Origin: Bombardia bombarda
Lineage: Eukaryota > Ascomycota > Sordariomycetes > Sordariales > Lasiosphaeriaceae
Length of the DNA stretch: 64,000 nucleotides
Direction: 5' to 3'
Assembly: GCA_030512295.1 (NCBI GenBank)
Contig: JAULSR010000002.1
Location: 4,340,001 to 4,404,000 of the forward strand
In this document: positions 54,190 through 64,000 of the stretch, piece after piece
Numbering within the stretch: position 1 is the stretch's first letter
Layout of the letters: every line of letters starts with the position of its first letter
Made by a program: the position numbers and the translations under genes
The notes under the pieces: generated by a model
Told to the model about the DNA's origin: nothing
The model's database searches: none
Seen by the model: only the letters and a program-made list of their open reading frames with translations

Positions 54190-55267
54190 TGTGTCTCGGC
54201 AGATGTCCATGTGGCCACCCCCACCCGTGCGCAGAGACCTGATGTCGACTTCATGCCTCCTCGATTGTGCATACTATCGAAAACACCAAGAGGAGCTTCA
54301 AAGCCAAGTGGTCTATCTTTATCTGGGACCTGCCTGTTTGCTTCGTCGACGATACTCTGGTATCAAGGCCAGGGACCGAGCGGACGTCCAAGCCAACTTC
54401 CGCGGCAGACGCCGACTCGCACTTCAGAGTCGCATTACAAGTTACACTGCATGAGTTCCTGGGTATCCATGGGTTTGTTCTAATCAGCTGTCATACAAAT
54501 AAGGCTGCATGGCGCTGGCACGTTACAAGACCTCTGCTTCTTTGCACCACATGGCCTCGCATTCCACCCTACAGACCAATGAATGAAACCCGAGGGGCTT
54601 CGCTTCATTCTCTCTACAAAGAATTGTTAAGATCATTTGTGATGGGCCCACGGCATAGCAGCCAGCGTTGGGCTACAAACTGGCCAGGGGTCAAGATGTT
54701 GACCATAAGCAAGCCAGATCCTGCAATGCTAGTCCTTATCAGGTGGTGAACCGGCTTATTTCCGAGCACAACAAGGTGTCTCACGCACATGCCAGACATT
54801 GGGGATGGGATAGTACTGTACGAGTCCAGAGTGCGCATCACAGACGAAAATACTCCTGAAGTCAGTACCTACCAAGCTTCCCCTTTTCGATCCGACAAAC
54901 AGCCAATCCAGGGGTCGATGTCTGGTGACTGCCTCCCCAATCCCTGACCTCTGCCTGGCATGTCCCCCACCTTCAATCCGGGTTCGTGGGTCTCGCGTAG
55001 CAGTACACTCCACTCTGGACTAGGAAAGTGGCTTTGGCAAGTCAACCGTTGAAGATGGAACCATACCAACCTGTGTCATGATGGATGAGCACGGCACCCT
55101 TTGATTGTTTCCCTGGTTCGGATGAAGCGCTGCGGATGTATTTAAACAAGCGTCATCTCTCTTTGATCCTTGTGTTTCCTATTCATCATGAACTTCAAGC
55201 ATCCAAACGACTCTGGACTTTGATACAATACCCGCCTGCAACAGTTGTTCTTACAATCTTACACATC

Positions 55268-56556
55268 ATGAGGTGCCTTCTTCCCAAGATCTCCATCGTC
55301 GCGTTAGTGGCTGCCAAATCCAGTGTGGCACTCACTCTCGCTCGCACCTATTCGGGCTCGAACTTCATGAGCGGGTTCGATTTTAGAGTGGTGGGTTACA
55401 CCCAGTTCTTCACTTACCTATACTCTCTGGATTATACAAGACTTCTAACCTGCTCACTCGGAACAGGCGGCAGACTATCCTGGTTCCGGCGATCCCACCA
55501 ATGGCTTCGTCAACTATGTCAGCCAGTCCACTGCCACGTCAAGGGGACTTGCCAAGGTTGTCAACGGCCAGGTGTACCTTGGTGCGGATTCGAACAAGAC
55601 CATCTCGACATCCTCGCAGGGGCGAGACAGTGTTCGACTTGAGTCTAAGCAGAGCTTCACCAATGGCCTCTTGATTGCCGACATTGCCCATATGCCCGGA
55701 AATGCTTGTGGTATCTGGCCGGCTTTGTAAGTCATCTTCCTCGAGGATCATCATCCTGGTACTTGGACTTACATGACAAAACCCTGGCAAAGCTGGACAT
55801 ACAACTTCGACGAGGATCCATATGGTGAGATTGACATCATCGAGGGCATCAACAACCAAGCCAACGATATCGTCTCTCTCCATACCTGCGGAGCTTGCTC
55901 CTTCAACTTCTCTGGCCAGCGCGGCACAGACCCTCGATCCAACTGCAACCTAGGTGGGGAGTCTGGAGGATGTTCAGACGATGTTGCTACCAATTAGTAC
56001 AATTCACCTGTTCTTCTCTACCCAGTGCTAATAAGGAACAATGCTAACACAACCAAGTGATGGATGCGGCAACACCGCCCCGTCAGGCTCATACGGAAAC
56101 GGCTTCAACACCAACGGCGGCGGCGTCTACGCAACCCAGGTCCTGGCCTCTTCCCTCAAGATCTGGTTCTTCCCCCGGAACTCGATCCCAGCCGACATCA
56201 CGTCTGGAAACCCCAACCCCGCTGGCTGGCCCGCCCCGTTCCTGGATGCCGAGAAGTCGAGCAAGAATTGCAACGTGGGCAACTTTTTCAAGAAGCAGAC
56301 TATTGTAAGTTGTGCACACAACACACTTACTCCAGCACACGTTTTCGGTGTGTCGACCATTGAGGCTTTGTGTCTGATGCATATGTTGCAGATCATCAAC
56401 ATCACTTTTTGCGGCTCCAACATCGACCAGGACATGTGGAACAGCGAGTCATCGTGCAAATCAAAGGCAAGCACCTGCAAGGGCTTTGTCGCAGCCAACC
56501 CGTCGGCCTTTGCACAGGCCTATTGGCTGTTCAACTCCATCAAAGTATACCAGTAG
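55268..56556 (+). CDS. Secreted GH16 endo-1,3(4)-beta-glucanase-like enzyme
   Basis: Five exons, 55268-55390, 55467-55726, 55793-55996, 56058-56304 and 56392-56556, encode 332 residues. The introns are 76, 66, 61 and 87 bases and all junctions keep frame. The first donor could lie one codon earlier. A signal peptide is evident (ISIVALVAAKSSVALT). The concanavalin-like fold shows DPTNGFVNYVS and GNACGIWPAFWTYN. The GH16 active-site motif GEIDIIEGIN has nucleophile Glu140 and acid/base Glu145, with Asp142 between. Many Cys residues (SLHTCGACSF, CNLGGESGGC, TFCGSNIDQDMW) indicate disulfides in the secreted protein. The family cleaves beta-1,3 or mixed-linkage beta-glucans such as laminarin, for nutrition or wall remodelling. 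The first three Cys-rich segments are typical of the fungal mixed-linked glucanase group. Confidence 0.94.
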
Positions 56557-57398
56557 TCACTTTTCTCAACTTTTGATTGGGAGAATACCCACGCTCGTGG
56601 TCTGGTATTGTTTTGAAGCTCTTTGTTCGAGAGGCTTGAGTTGTTTTGAATAAGATGCACATTGGTAGTACTGGTTTATTGTTGGAGGATTGGATTTGGA
56701 TTTGTCTGGAATTTTCCTAGTTTAGGACCTGTCGTACACATTTGTAATGGCTAGGACGGGAGGCAGTGCTGCCCGTCCCTCTTCCGTTCTTTTTTGTATT
56801 GATTTTGGATTCAGCTGGAAGAAACTCTATAGCGAGCTCCAATCACAACGACTTCCTTTACGTTGACGCCTTAAAACTAGTACAATGCTTCTCTGGCCCT
56901 TCCTTCTCTTCGCTCCGCCCCTCTCCTAATTTGTTTCCATCTGCAGCTTTCGGGTAAATTGCATTTCATATGCTTTAATGAATAGTCTAGACCCGGTGGG
57001 AGCGTGTATAATATCATCTCAGGCATGATGAATGTGCAATCACCCCCTCGCTTCAGCTGCCTGATCTCTAAGCGAGTCCAAGGTGGCAATTTACCGTCCA
57101 ACCCAGCCCCGGTATTCTGGATGCGAGCAACAACACATGTTCTTTGCCCTTTGCTCTGGATATGTTGTGGTCTTGTGTTCGCTTGGTGCCGGGCATATTT
57201 TGTTGACATCTAACCGGGTACAAGCCTGTTAATTCAGTTGCCAAAGTGAATAACAGACCATGCTCCTTTACATAACCATAGTAATATCCGCGGGCTGGTA
57301 CATTAGCTTGACGCCCTCCAACTAGTTCTACAAGCACAAGACATCGGCCTCATCGTCAACCGCAATCCAAGCCGCAACAACAACAACAACAACCAGCG
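56557..57398. other. Intergenic region, glucanase to small secreted protein
   Basis: No gene seen. A CAACAA-rich leader (57375-57392) directly precedes the small-protein ATG. Confidence 0.6.
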
Positions 57399-57626
57399 AT
57401 GAAAGTCACGTCGAGTCTCGCCGTCTCCATGGCGGCTGCTGCCGTGCTTGCATCGCCACTGGCCCACACACCATCGACAATGACTGTCGATCCACGAGCC
57501 GCTCCGATATCCAACACGGCTGCAACTTGCGGGGGCGGTACAGGGTTTTGTGAGAATGGAAGGTGCACGTGTGCCAGCTTCTGTGATAGCGGATTCTGTC
57601 CTTGGTATGAATGCGGGCCTTGTTAG
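57399..57626 (+). CDS. Small secreted cysteine-rich protein (75 residues)
   Basis: A single short frame with a good start context (accagcgATGa) after an unstructured CAA-rich leader. The first about 19 residues form a classic signal peptide (SLAVSMAAAAVLAS). A short propeptide-like region ending in DPRAAP follows. The last 32 residues contain eight cysteines spaced C-x6-C-x4-C-x-C-x3-C-x4-C-x4-C-x2-C, ending at the final residue. An even Cys number in so short a chain implies a four-disulfide miniprotein. I recognise no family; it could be an effector, an antimicrobial peptide or a signalling peptide, and nothing in sequence decides. It sits 840 bases downstream of the GH16 gene on the same strand. 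Confidence 0.7.
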   Translation: MKVTSSLAVSMAAAAVLASPLAHTPSTMTVDPRAAPISNTAATCGGGTGFCENGRCTCASFCDSGFCPWYECGPC

Positions 57627-59020
57627 GCTCATACGAAAGATGGGATGGGCTGGGTATGCTGGTTTTTCTTGTGCGTTGTGCACCTCAGTTTCCATCAAAG
57701 CTTAGAAGTAGAAAATGACTGATACTCGAAGATAGAAGCAGCGGTGGACATAGACGAGTCATGATGGAAAGGCGTTTGAAGCCTTGTCTACCTTGTGGCC
57801 ACACCGTGTGTGTTGATGCGTTGGCGGTAATATTCTACTACATGTATTAGTCGGCCATGTGGTTGATGGACGGCTTGATCCTCGAAAATGTTGTCCAAGG
57901 AAAGGCGGGAAACCTTCCGCTCCCCACTTCGAAGACGCAGCTTGTCAGTGGTTACACCATGGGCCGGTATATTGGGGTGGGGGCGGCTGGTGGAAGTGAC
58001 TGCAACAAGTGACTGCAACATCCCCCCCGTCCGGGGCAGGACAGGGTGGTGGAAAGTAATCCCTCTCAAGGATCATGGCATTTCGGCAATCAATCTGTGG
58101 GACTTTTAGTGGACTTATACTACCTTGCCTCCTTGCTTGCCGGCACGATATTATTCTTTGACTGTGGCCCAACTTTGAAGATTGGGCCTCACACGAACCA
58201 TTTCGTCGCAGGTTGGCAGGGCACAGTTGCTTTGCGCGTCGATCAAAACAAGCTCTTTTCTCTTGTTTCTAGAACATGTCCAACAGCTTGGCGTCGGTCT
58301 CGTCCGAGGAAACAAGCATCATGGCGCACGCCATCCCGATCAGCGCCTTCTTGGCTTCTTGGTCAGGACGGATGGAGGGGAGGGGCGCTTGGCAGCTGTG
58401 CACGGAATTGCTCGGCCAACGAGCGATTAGACCGAGAAGTAAAAGGTGAATTAATACGAGGATCTTAACAAGTTTAGGCGGATTGAAACGGTTGTGGTTG
58501 TAGTCATGTCCATCCTGCATTGAAGACGGGAAGACGGGACGAACAATTAGCCGGGCTGTAACTTGGTGGTATCTGGGGGGGGGTTGTTGGAAGGGGGGCC
58601 ACCACCTACTTTTACCAACTCGAACTTTTTACTTTGGCATGTTTCCGACCAACATTTGAAGATGAACCGTATTTTATTTGCATTTGATGGCTTTCTCGTC
58701 CGACTGATTGCTGGGTTGATCTGTTATATATTTTACCACAATGTATACAACAACAAGAACTGGCGTTTGTTGATTGGCTGGTGGGGTGTGGTGCAAGTGA
58801 TGGGAATGGATGGAGGGCCACGAACAGTGAGCGACCCTAACAGCCCAAGCGAGATGTGCGGGGATAATATGCAGCCGGGAATATCGGAGAGTCGAAACTG
58901 CTGAAGGGCCAGAACAGGCCAGAAGCAGCTCTTCTTGACATGAGGACCGCTGTGATTGGCACGGACACTGTTGGAGCGAGCCGCATCGGCCAAGACGCCT
59001 TCGCATGTTGGAACTGGGAA

Positions 59021-59064
59021 TCTTGAGGATCTCTTGAGGATCTCTTGAGGATCTCTTGAGGATC
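59021..59064. repeat. 11-bp tandem repeat, unit tcttgaggatc
   Basis: Four perfect copies about 420 bases upstream of the MFS transporter start. Confidence 0.9.
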
Positions 59065-59200
59065 AACTGCATAAGGCTCTCTCGGACCGATTTTGGTTCC
59101 CCATGGGACAATCGCGGCGTTGCAATATGGGCACATGGATGAATCGAAGCCATCCATCATGTCTGCTTTGTGTGGAGAACGGCCCCATTCCGGCTGCTTG

Positions 59201-59248
59201 GGTCCATACAGATGAAGGTCCATGCAGATGAAGGTCCATGCAGATGAA
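59201..59248. repeat. 16-bp tandem repeat, unit ggtccatRcagatgaa
   Basis: Three copies, the first with A for G at one position, about 240 bases upstream of the MFS transporter start. Confidence 0.9.
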
Positions 59249-59485
59249 GGCCACTTTGGCGCGCTTCCGGCGAGACGGATAGCTCATCAAGAACTTTGAA
59301 GCCGAGTCTGCAAAGCAAAGAAGTGCATGCCATCCATATATGAGCCGGGTCGAGCCCATTGTTCCATCCTGCCCTAACTCCCCAGGAGACCTTCAACCTT
59401 TGACGCCCTCTTGCCCTCAGTTCAGAAGCGACTGAGAGATTCTTGACAGGACCCAACATCGACACCAACCCCGATAATCGTCAAG

Positions 59486-61282
59486 ATGGGCGGCGGAGGT
59501 GGCGGTTCGGATAACTACATCCATCGCTTGGCGATGGATGATCCCATCCCCTGGTACAAGAAGCCAAATCTGCGCGCCATGTACCTGTTGCTGTTTCCCT
59601 GTGTCATTGGTATCGAGATGACATCTGGCTTCGACTCCCAGATCATCAACTCTGCCCAGCTCTTGCCCGCTTGGAAGGCCTGTGAGTACTTCAGATTCTT
59701 GAGTTACTTCAGATTCTTGAGTAGTGCAAAGTAATGAAAACTTTGTTACTTGTTTACTGACCAGTACCTTTATGTGTTTAGACTTTGGAAATCCTACCGG
59801 CGCCTACAATGGTATCCTCGCTTCTGCCCTCCCCCTGGGCTCCGTCATCGGTCTCCCCCTGATCCCCATCGTCAACGACACCTTCGGTCGCCGATGGTGC
59901 ATCATGTTTGGCTCCTGCGTCATGGTCATCGGCACGCTCATCCAAGGATTCGCCATCAACGGCGCCATGTACATTGTCGCCCGCGGCATCATCGGCTTCG
60001 GTCTCCCCTACGCCATCGTCGCCGGCTCCTGTCTGATCGGTGAGCTGGGCTACCCCAAGGAGCGCCCCGTTCTGACATCGCTCTTCAACGCATGCTACTT
60101 CATCGGTGCCATCGTGGCGGCAGGATGCACCTACGGCACCCAGCAGATCAATAGCGACTGGTCCTGGCGCATCCCCTCCCTGCTGCAGATGGCGCCCTCG
60201 CTGCTCCAGATCGCCTTTGTCTTCTTCCTGCCCGAGTCGCCGCGCTACCTCATGTCCAAGGACCGGTTCGAGGAGGCCCAGAATGTGCTCATCAAGTACC
60301 ACGCCGAGGGCGACCCGACCTCCGAGTTCGTCATGGCGGAGATTGCGGAAATCAAGGCGACGCTGGAGATTGAGCTGGAGAACTCGAAGCGCTCGTGGGG
60401 CGACCTGATCCGCACGGCGGGCATGCGCCGTCGTGTGCTCATCGGCTCGCTGCTCGGTCTCTTTACGCAGCTTTCCGGCAACGTGGTCATCTCGTACTTT
60501 CTTGGTGACGTGCTCAAGCTGATCGGCTACACGGACCCGTCCTTCCAGACAAAGTACAACCTGGGCAACCAGTGTTGGTCCCTGGTCTGCGGTGTCTCTG
60601 CCGCCCTCGTGGTCATGCGCTTCCGCCGCCGAACCATGTACCTGACGGGTATCTTGTCCATCCTGGCCGTCTACGTCGCCTGGACCGTCTGCACCGCCAT
60701 CTTCATCGCCAACAAGTCCGACGTCGCCGCCAAGCTGTCCCTCTTCTGGATTTATGCCTACAGCCCGGCTTATAACCTGTGCTTCAACGCCCTGACCTAC
60801 AGTATGTGTTTAATTCCCCCCCCCCCCTCCGATTCTGTTCAGCCAGTTTGTGGCTAATTGCGTTCTGTTTTCTCTAGCCTACCTTATCGAGGTCTTCCCC
60901 TACGCCCAGCGTGCCCGTGGTATTTCCATCTTCCAGTTCTGGGGCAAGGCAGCGCAGTTCTTTGGCACCAACGTCAACCCCATCGGCACGCAAGCCATTG
61001 GCTGGAAGTACCTCCTCGTCTACTGCTGCTGGATTGCCTTTGAGGCCGTCTGCATCTGGTTCCTCTGGCCCGAGACGTCTGGCCGCTCCCTGGAAGAGCT
61101 GGCTTTCCGTAAGTTCCTTCTGATAAACTTTTGATCCCATCCTTGTCCAATTCATGCTTCAACAACTAACGCACTTTATCTATTTAGTGTTCGAGGACAA
61201 GGAGGCCCTGCGCGCAGAGCGAGCCGTCTCAAAGTCCATCGCCCATGCCGAGACCAGTATCGAGGAGCACGAGAAGGTGTAA
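59486..61282 (+). CDS. MFS sugar transporter (lactose permease/hexose transporter-like)
   Basis: Four exons, 59486-59681, 59782-60801, 60878-61108 and 61188-61282, encode 513 residues. The introns are 100, 76 and 79 bases and frame-consistent. Twelve membrane segments are expected, starting LYLLLFPCVIGIEMTSGFD. Sugar-porter motifs are FGRRW after helix 2, the DFGNPTGAYNG-like loop, ELGYPKERP, PESPRYLMSKDRF after helix 6, VFPYAQRARGIS (the second-half counterpart) and PETSGRSLEEL at the end of helix 12. The Gly-rich start (MGGGGGG) and the FGNPTG loop are typical of the fungal LAC12-like clade, which takes up lactose, cellobiose or other sugars by proton symport at the plasma membrane; the sugar is unknown. 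Intron 1 carries a perfect 18-bp duplication (59687-59722) and intron 2 a C run. Confidence 0.94.
59687..59722. repeat. 18-bp direct duplication inside MFS intron 1
   Basis: Two perfect copies of a unit beginning tacttcagat and ending tcttgagt, starting six bases after the exon end. Confidence 0.9.
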
Positions 61283-61820
61283 TGATGTCATGTTTCTTTT
61301 GTCAAAAGGAATGAGGCGAAGGGGAAAAGGAGCAGTAAACGGCTTCCTTCTGTGAGTGATGTATTGGGCGGGTGATGGCTGAGATTGACGTCGTGGCTGG
61401 TGGTGTGTTGGCGAGTGTCTGGTTGGCTGGATAGGGTGGGATAGATGAATGAGAGTGTACACCAAGGTACTGCACGGTACCCTCGAACAAAGCACGAGAG
61501 CTAAGACTTTCAAACGATGCGGGACACATCACACGCACAAGAGGGACTGACGAAACCCATGAATTACTGCGCAAACAAAGACCGCCAACGATCTAGGATT
61601 TGAAAGCAATCCATCCCAAAACACCAAGTTTCCCTTCCCATTTCCAAATCCCTCAAATCGAAGTCCCTCTATCACCCATGCCCCACCTCTCACATGCTTG
61701 CCAACACTGAAACTTAGAACGTCCTCCCATCCTCATTAAACCATCAAAAGAGTCTATTGAAGTCGGTATTTTAGCGTGCACTGGGATTAAGTGGGTAGAG
61801 ATTGACACATACGGTCATGC
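61283..61820. other. Convergent intergenic region
   Basis: No gene seen between the MFS stop and the stop of the minus-strand zinc protein. Confidence 0.6.
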
Positions 61821-62192
61821 TTAAGCGGTGGCAGGGAAGTCATTGGGCCAGCACTTCTCCTTGGGCCAGAGCTTCTGGTCGTGGGTCAGGGCGTGTACCT
61901 CAAGCTGCATCTTGTTGGTGTTGACAATCTCCCGGCGGCAGTTGCCACACTTCAAGTTGTAAACCAGGTCAGTATTGACATTGGAAATTGGTGGTGAGTG
62001 AACGGAATGAGAGAAGAGGTGGAACACGTACGATGGAGGTTGGCTTAGGGGCCTTGACGGGCTTGCCGTTATCCTTTACGGGGGCTCTGGTGCCATCGGC
62101 GTCACCCTTCTTGTGCTCGCGCTGGATCTATTCACGGATGCACTGTCAGTGGCTGCTGCGGTGTCTTTACCCCCCTCGATAACATGTGCCTG

Positions 62193-62226
<34 letters not shown>

Positions 62227-62330
62227 CTGAATGCCCAATGGTAAGGTAATCAAGTGATGGGTGCCAAGAACGTGTACGCGGGGAACAGGGGTGCATAGAT
62301 ACATACTCTGGCTTTCTTGGAGATAGGCAT
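61821..62330 (-). CDS. Small C2H2-type zinc-binding protein (82 residues)
   Basis: Three exons, 62330-62307, 62127-62032 and 61949-61821, all phase 0. The introns are 179 bases (GTATGT...GAATAG) and 82 bases (GTACGT...TGAAG). The chain begins MPISKKARIQREHKKGDADG, is Lys- and Pro-rich to residue 40, then has a zinc-finger pattern Cys41-x2-Cys44-x14-His59-x3-His63 (CGNCRRE ... EVHALTH) and ends WPKEKCWPNDFPATA. It resembles small fungal At2g23090/4F5-like proteins of unknown function, probably nucleic-acid or ribosome associated given the charge. The match is from memory and moderate. Such small conserved genes with a tiny 8-codon first exon are easily missed. Intron 1 contains the 29-base homopolymer. 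Confidence 0.85.
62197..62225. repeat. Poly-C tract of 29 bases (poly-G in the transcript)
   Basis: An uninterrupted C run on the plus strand inside intron 1 of the minus-strand zinc protein gene. The pre-mRNA would carry 29 consecutive G. Confidence 0.9.
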
Positions 62331-62775
62331 GGTTGTGGTGGGTGGATTTGGGTTGATGAGGAGGATTATGATGCGTCAATCTTGGAGGAAAATGTGGATG
62401 GTCTTGTCGGTCGCAGCAACGATGGGATTTTTGGCAAAGTTTTCTGGCACAAACACACGTGATGAGTAAAAGTGCAGTGTGCTTTATGGGAAACAGTGTG
62501 GCAACATATGTAAACGCGCGCCGTCGGTGATTCGTTTGAGATTTTGTTTTTAGGTGGAGCAGCAGTGAAAGGGAGCTAGGCTGAGATTTCAAAATCTGTG
62601 GGGAAATCAATTGATGACTCGCCTTAACAGTTAACCCCAACCCTACACAAACAAACACAAAGTGACACGCTTACACCACCAGTGTTTGACTCGAGAGTCC
62701 AGCGCTCCAACCCCCATTCTTCAGCGGCTGCCTGAGAAGCCAACTCCGTAGCGTGCTATTTTTGTGCTGCATTGC
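62331..62775. other. Intergenic region upstream of zinc protein gene
   Basis: No gene seen. It holds the zinc protein promoter and the 3' region of the oxygenase gene. Confidence 0.6.
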
Positions 62776-63953
62776 CTAATCGTCACAGACGTATTTGTCA
62801 AAGACATCAGCATAGTACCTTTGTCCCACATCGCGCTGGCTTCGTATCCTTATCCGCAGCTGGCTTTCGCCCCATGTATCGTACTTCCCCTTCAAGAACG
62901 GCGAGTCGATGTCCTTCCCTTCTCTTGCCTCCTCTGAACTGATTGCACCGGTATGCAACCACTCAGGTTGGTCAAAATGATCCTTCAACGACCCTATGGC
63001 CTCGGCTCTTGTCAGGTCCCGTCTCACGCCCTGGAAGAATGGCACGCTGAAACGCTCGTACGGTTCCGTTAGCAAGACGCGGTGGGTTGTTGCTTTGCAG
63101 ACGCCATTGGTGACAACCTCAAAAGCCTGCCCTATGTTGACCACCAGCGATCCTGGGACAACAGGGACATCGATCCATGCACCGTGTTTGTTCAGGGCCT
63201 GTAGACCACCAATGTGCGGTGGCGACGCTTGGAGGATAAATGTCCACCAGCCAGAGGAGTCCTTGTGTGGTCCGACACCCTGAACAGTGCTGTCGCTAGC
63301 CTTTGTGACGGGAGGATAGCGCACCAGCTTTAGACGGTGTTGGTCTGAGAGGAAGCGGAAGAAAGCATCTGGTGGCAGTGACAAAGCCTCGGCCACGAGC
63401 CGAAGAAAACGTTCACCGAGGAGAGTGAGCTCATCGATATAGGCTTCGACCGCAGGCCGGACTGAGGGATATGCTGACGGCCACTTGTACCACCCACCAA
63501 ATATCAAGTCAGCACATGGATGAACGTAAGAAAGTGGCACCATAGTTGGCTCACCTGGTTTGGTCCTCGCAGTCGCTCGTAAAGTGGTTTCGCGCCTCCC
63601 TCGGACCAAGTCTCATCAAGCTCGGTAGCAAACTCAAACTGCTCTTTGCTGTCCGCTTTGCCCGCTGTCGTTTCACTCCCGACTTGACTGTACCCAAGGA
63701 AATGGGGCGAATTTCGCAATGCAATCTCTTCTTTTGCCTTCAGTGGCAGGGAAAATAGATGGGAGAGGGTGCCAGTCAGGTTGGAAATGACCGCATCTGG
63801 CACGCCATGATTGATAATATAGAGAAATCCGACGTTGGTGAGGGCGTGGCGCAGCTGTGCGAGAAGCTGCTTCTTGCCTGAGGTCGAAGGGTCATTCGCT
63901 AGGGAGAGGTCAAGCGTGGGTATCTCGGTGAAGTCATGGGCGTGTTGTGTCAT
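62776..63953 (-). CDS. Isopenicillin N synthase-like Fe(II)/2-oxoglutarate oxygenase (second copy type)
   Basis: Two exons, 63953-63555 and 63483-62776, give 368 residues. The 71-base intron is in phase 0 (GTGAGC...ACAAG). The N-terminal DIOX_N domain has IPTLDLSLAND, VGFLYIINHGVP and FLGYSQVGSETTAG. The 2OG domain has His206 and Asp208 (GVGPHKDSSGWW), distal His267 (TTHRVLL) and the RxS motif Arg277-Phe-Ser279 (YERFSVPFF). All iron and co-substrate residues are therefore present, and it is a more canonical member than the copy at 46.8-48.2 kb. Fungal members with PHKDSSGWWTFLLQ-type loops are oxidoreductases of unknown substrate, sometimes in secondary metabolism. Its own upstream region runs off the window (only 47 bases remain). 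Confidence 0.93.
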
Positions 63954-64000
63954 TTTTCTTATTTCTCCTTTTTGGTACGTGTCAAAAACTCAATATTCAG

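Larger units (their letters stand above)
51507..55267. other. 3.8-kb region with a decayed gene remnant
   Basis: Apart from the remnant at 53020-53610, no gene is supported. A minus-strand frame at 52286-52915 is open for 209 codons but starts with TTG and shows no family features. The inverted cgagcccag repeat lies at 54167-54189. Confidence 0.55.
57627..59485. other. Intergenic region, small secreted protein to MFS transporter
   Basis: No firmly supported gene. A minus-strand ATG frame of 83 codons (58269-58520) has a hydrophobic stretch and an Ala/Met-rich end but no recognisable family. Two minisatellites lie in the last 470 bases. Confidence 0.5.

Noticed and set aside
59021..59064. CRISPR-like array
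   Set aside because: The copies are head-to-tail without spacers, so it is a minisatellite; eukaryotic context.
34337..63953. The three Fe(II)/2OG oxygenases as one pathway
   Set aside because: They belong to different subfamilies, are 12-15 kb apart, and are separated by housekeeping genes; no evidence links them.

Overview
The window reads as nuclear chromosomal DNA of a filamentous ascomycete (Pezizomycotina, most likely a Sordariomycete). The genes carry short introns, about 50 to 180 bases, with GTAAGT/GTATGT-type donors and YAG acceptors. The encoded proteins (an Mbp1-type APSES factor, a fungal SET protein, a UstYa/DUF3328 protein, fungal F-box-like proteins) are typical of that group. 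I saw no tRNA, rRNA, CRISPR array or intact transposon. All exon coordinates were derived by hand from splice signals and reading-frame continuity.

Layout. 0-6.6 kb: a VOC/glyoxalase-fold protein (-), an SDR oxidoreductase (+), an AKR7-type aldo/keto reductase (-) and a SET-domain protein (+) that carries an apparent frameshift. 7.3-11.4 kb: a four-exon UstYa-like oxidase (+), then the MBF cell-cycle factor Mbp1 (+), whose upstream region has a cluster of MCB-type CGCGT cores. 11.4-21.3 kb: almost 10 kb without a recognisable gene. 21.3-22.8 kb: a low-complexity conserved-looking protein with a reading-frame conflict. 27.0-28.8 kb: a Gln-rich protein (-). 28.8-34.3 kb: a second gene-poor stretch. 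34.3-51.5 kb: a dense segment with a seven-exon TauD-type dioxygenase (-), a DMT-type transporter (+), an F-box protein (-, broken frame), a stand-alone core-MetE-like protein (+), adenylosuccinate lyase (+), a CxxC protein with no AUG (-), an IPNS-type 2OG oxygenase (-), a TDT-family anion transporter (+) and a LURP-one-related protein (-). 51.5-64 kb: a decayed gene remnant, a secreted GH16 glucanase (+), a small secreted 8-Cys protein (+), an MFS sugar transporter (+), a tiny C2H2-type zinc protein (-) and a second IPNS-type oxygenase (-).

How the genes relate. Most are unrelated housekeeping or lineage-variable genes and do not form a pathway. Several pairs are divergently transcribed from shared upstream regions: AKR/SET, TauD/DMT, F-box/MetE-like, and 2OG oxygenase/TDT transporter. 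The glucanase, the Cys-rich peptide and the sugar transporter together suggest polysaccharide use or secretion, but co-regulation is not shown.

The observations most worth checking are: the possible Mbp1 autoregulatory MCB cluster; recurrent frame breaks in otherwise conserved genes (5.63, about 21.79, about 40.09 and 53.2-53.3 kb), which are either real pseudogenisation or assembly indels; the orphan UstYa gene with no visible RiPP precursor; the 8-Cys secreted miniprotein; and the 10-kb desert.
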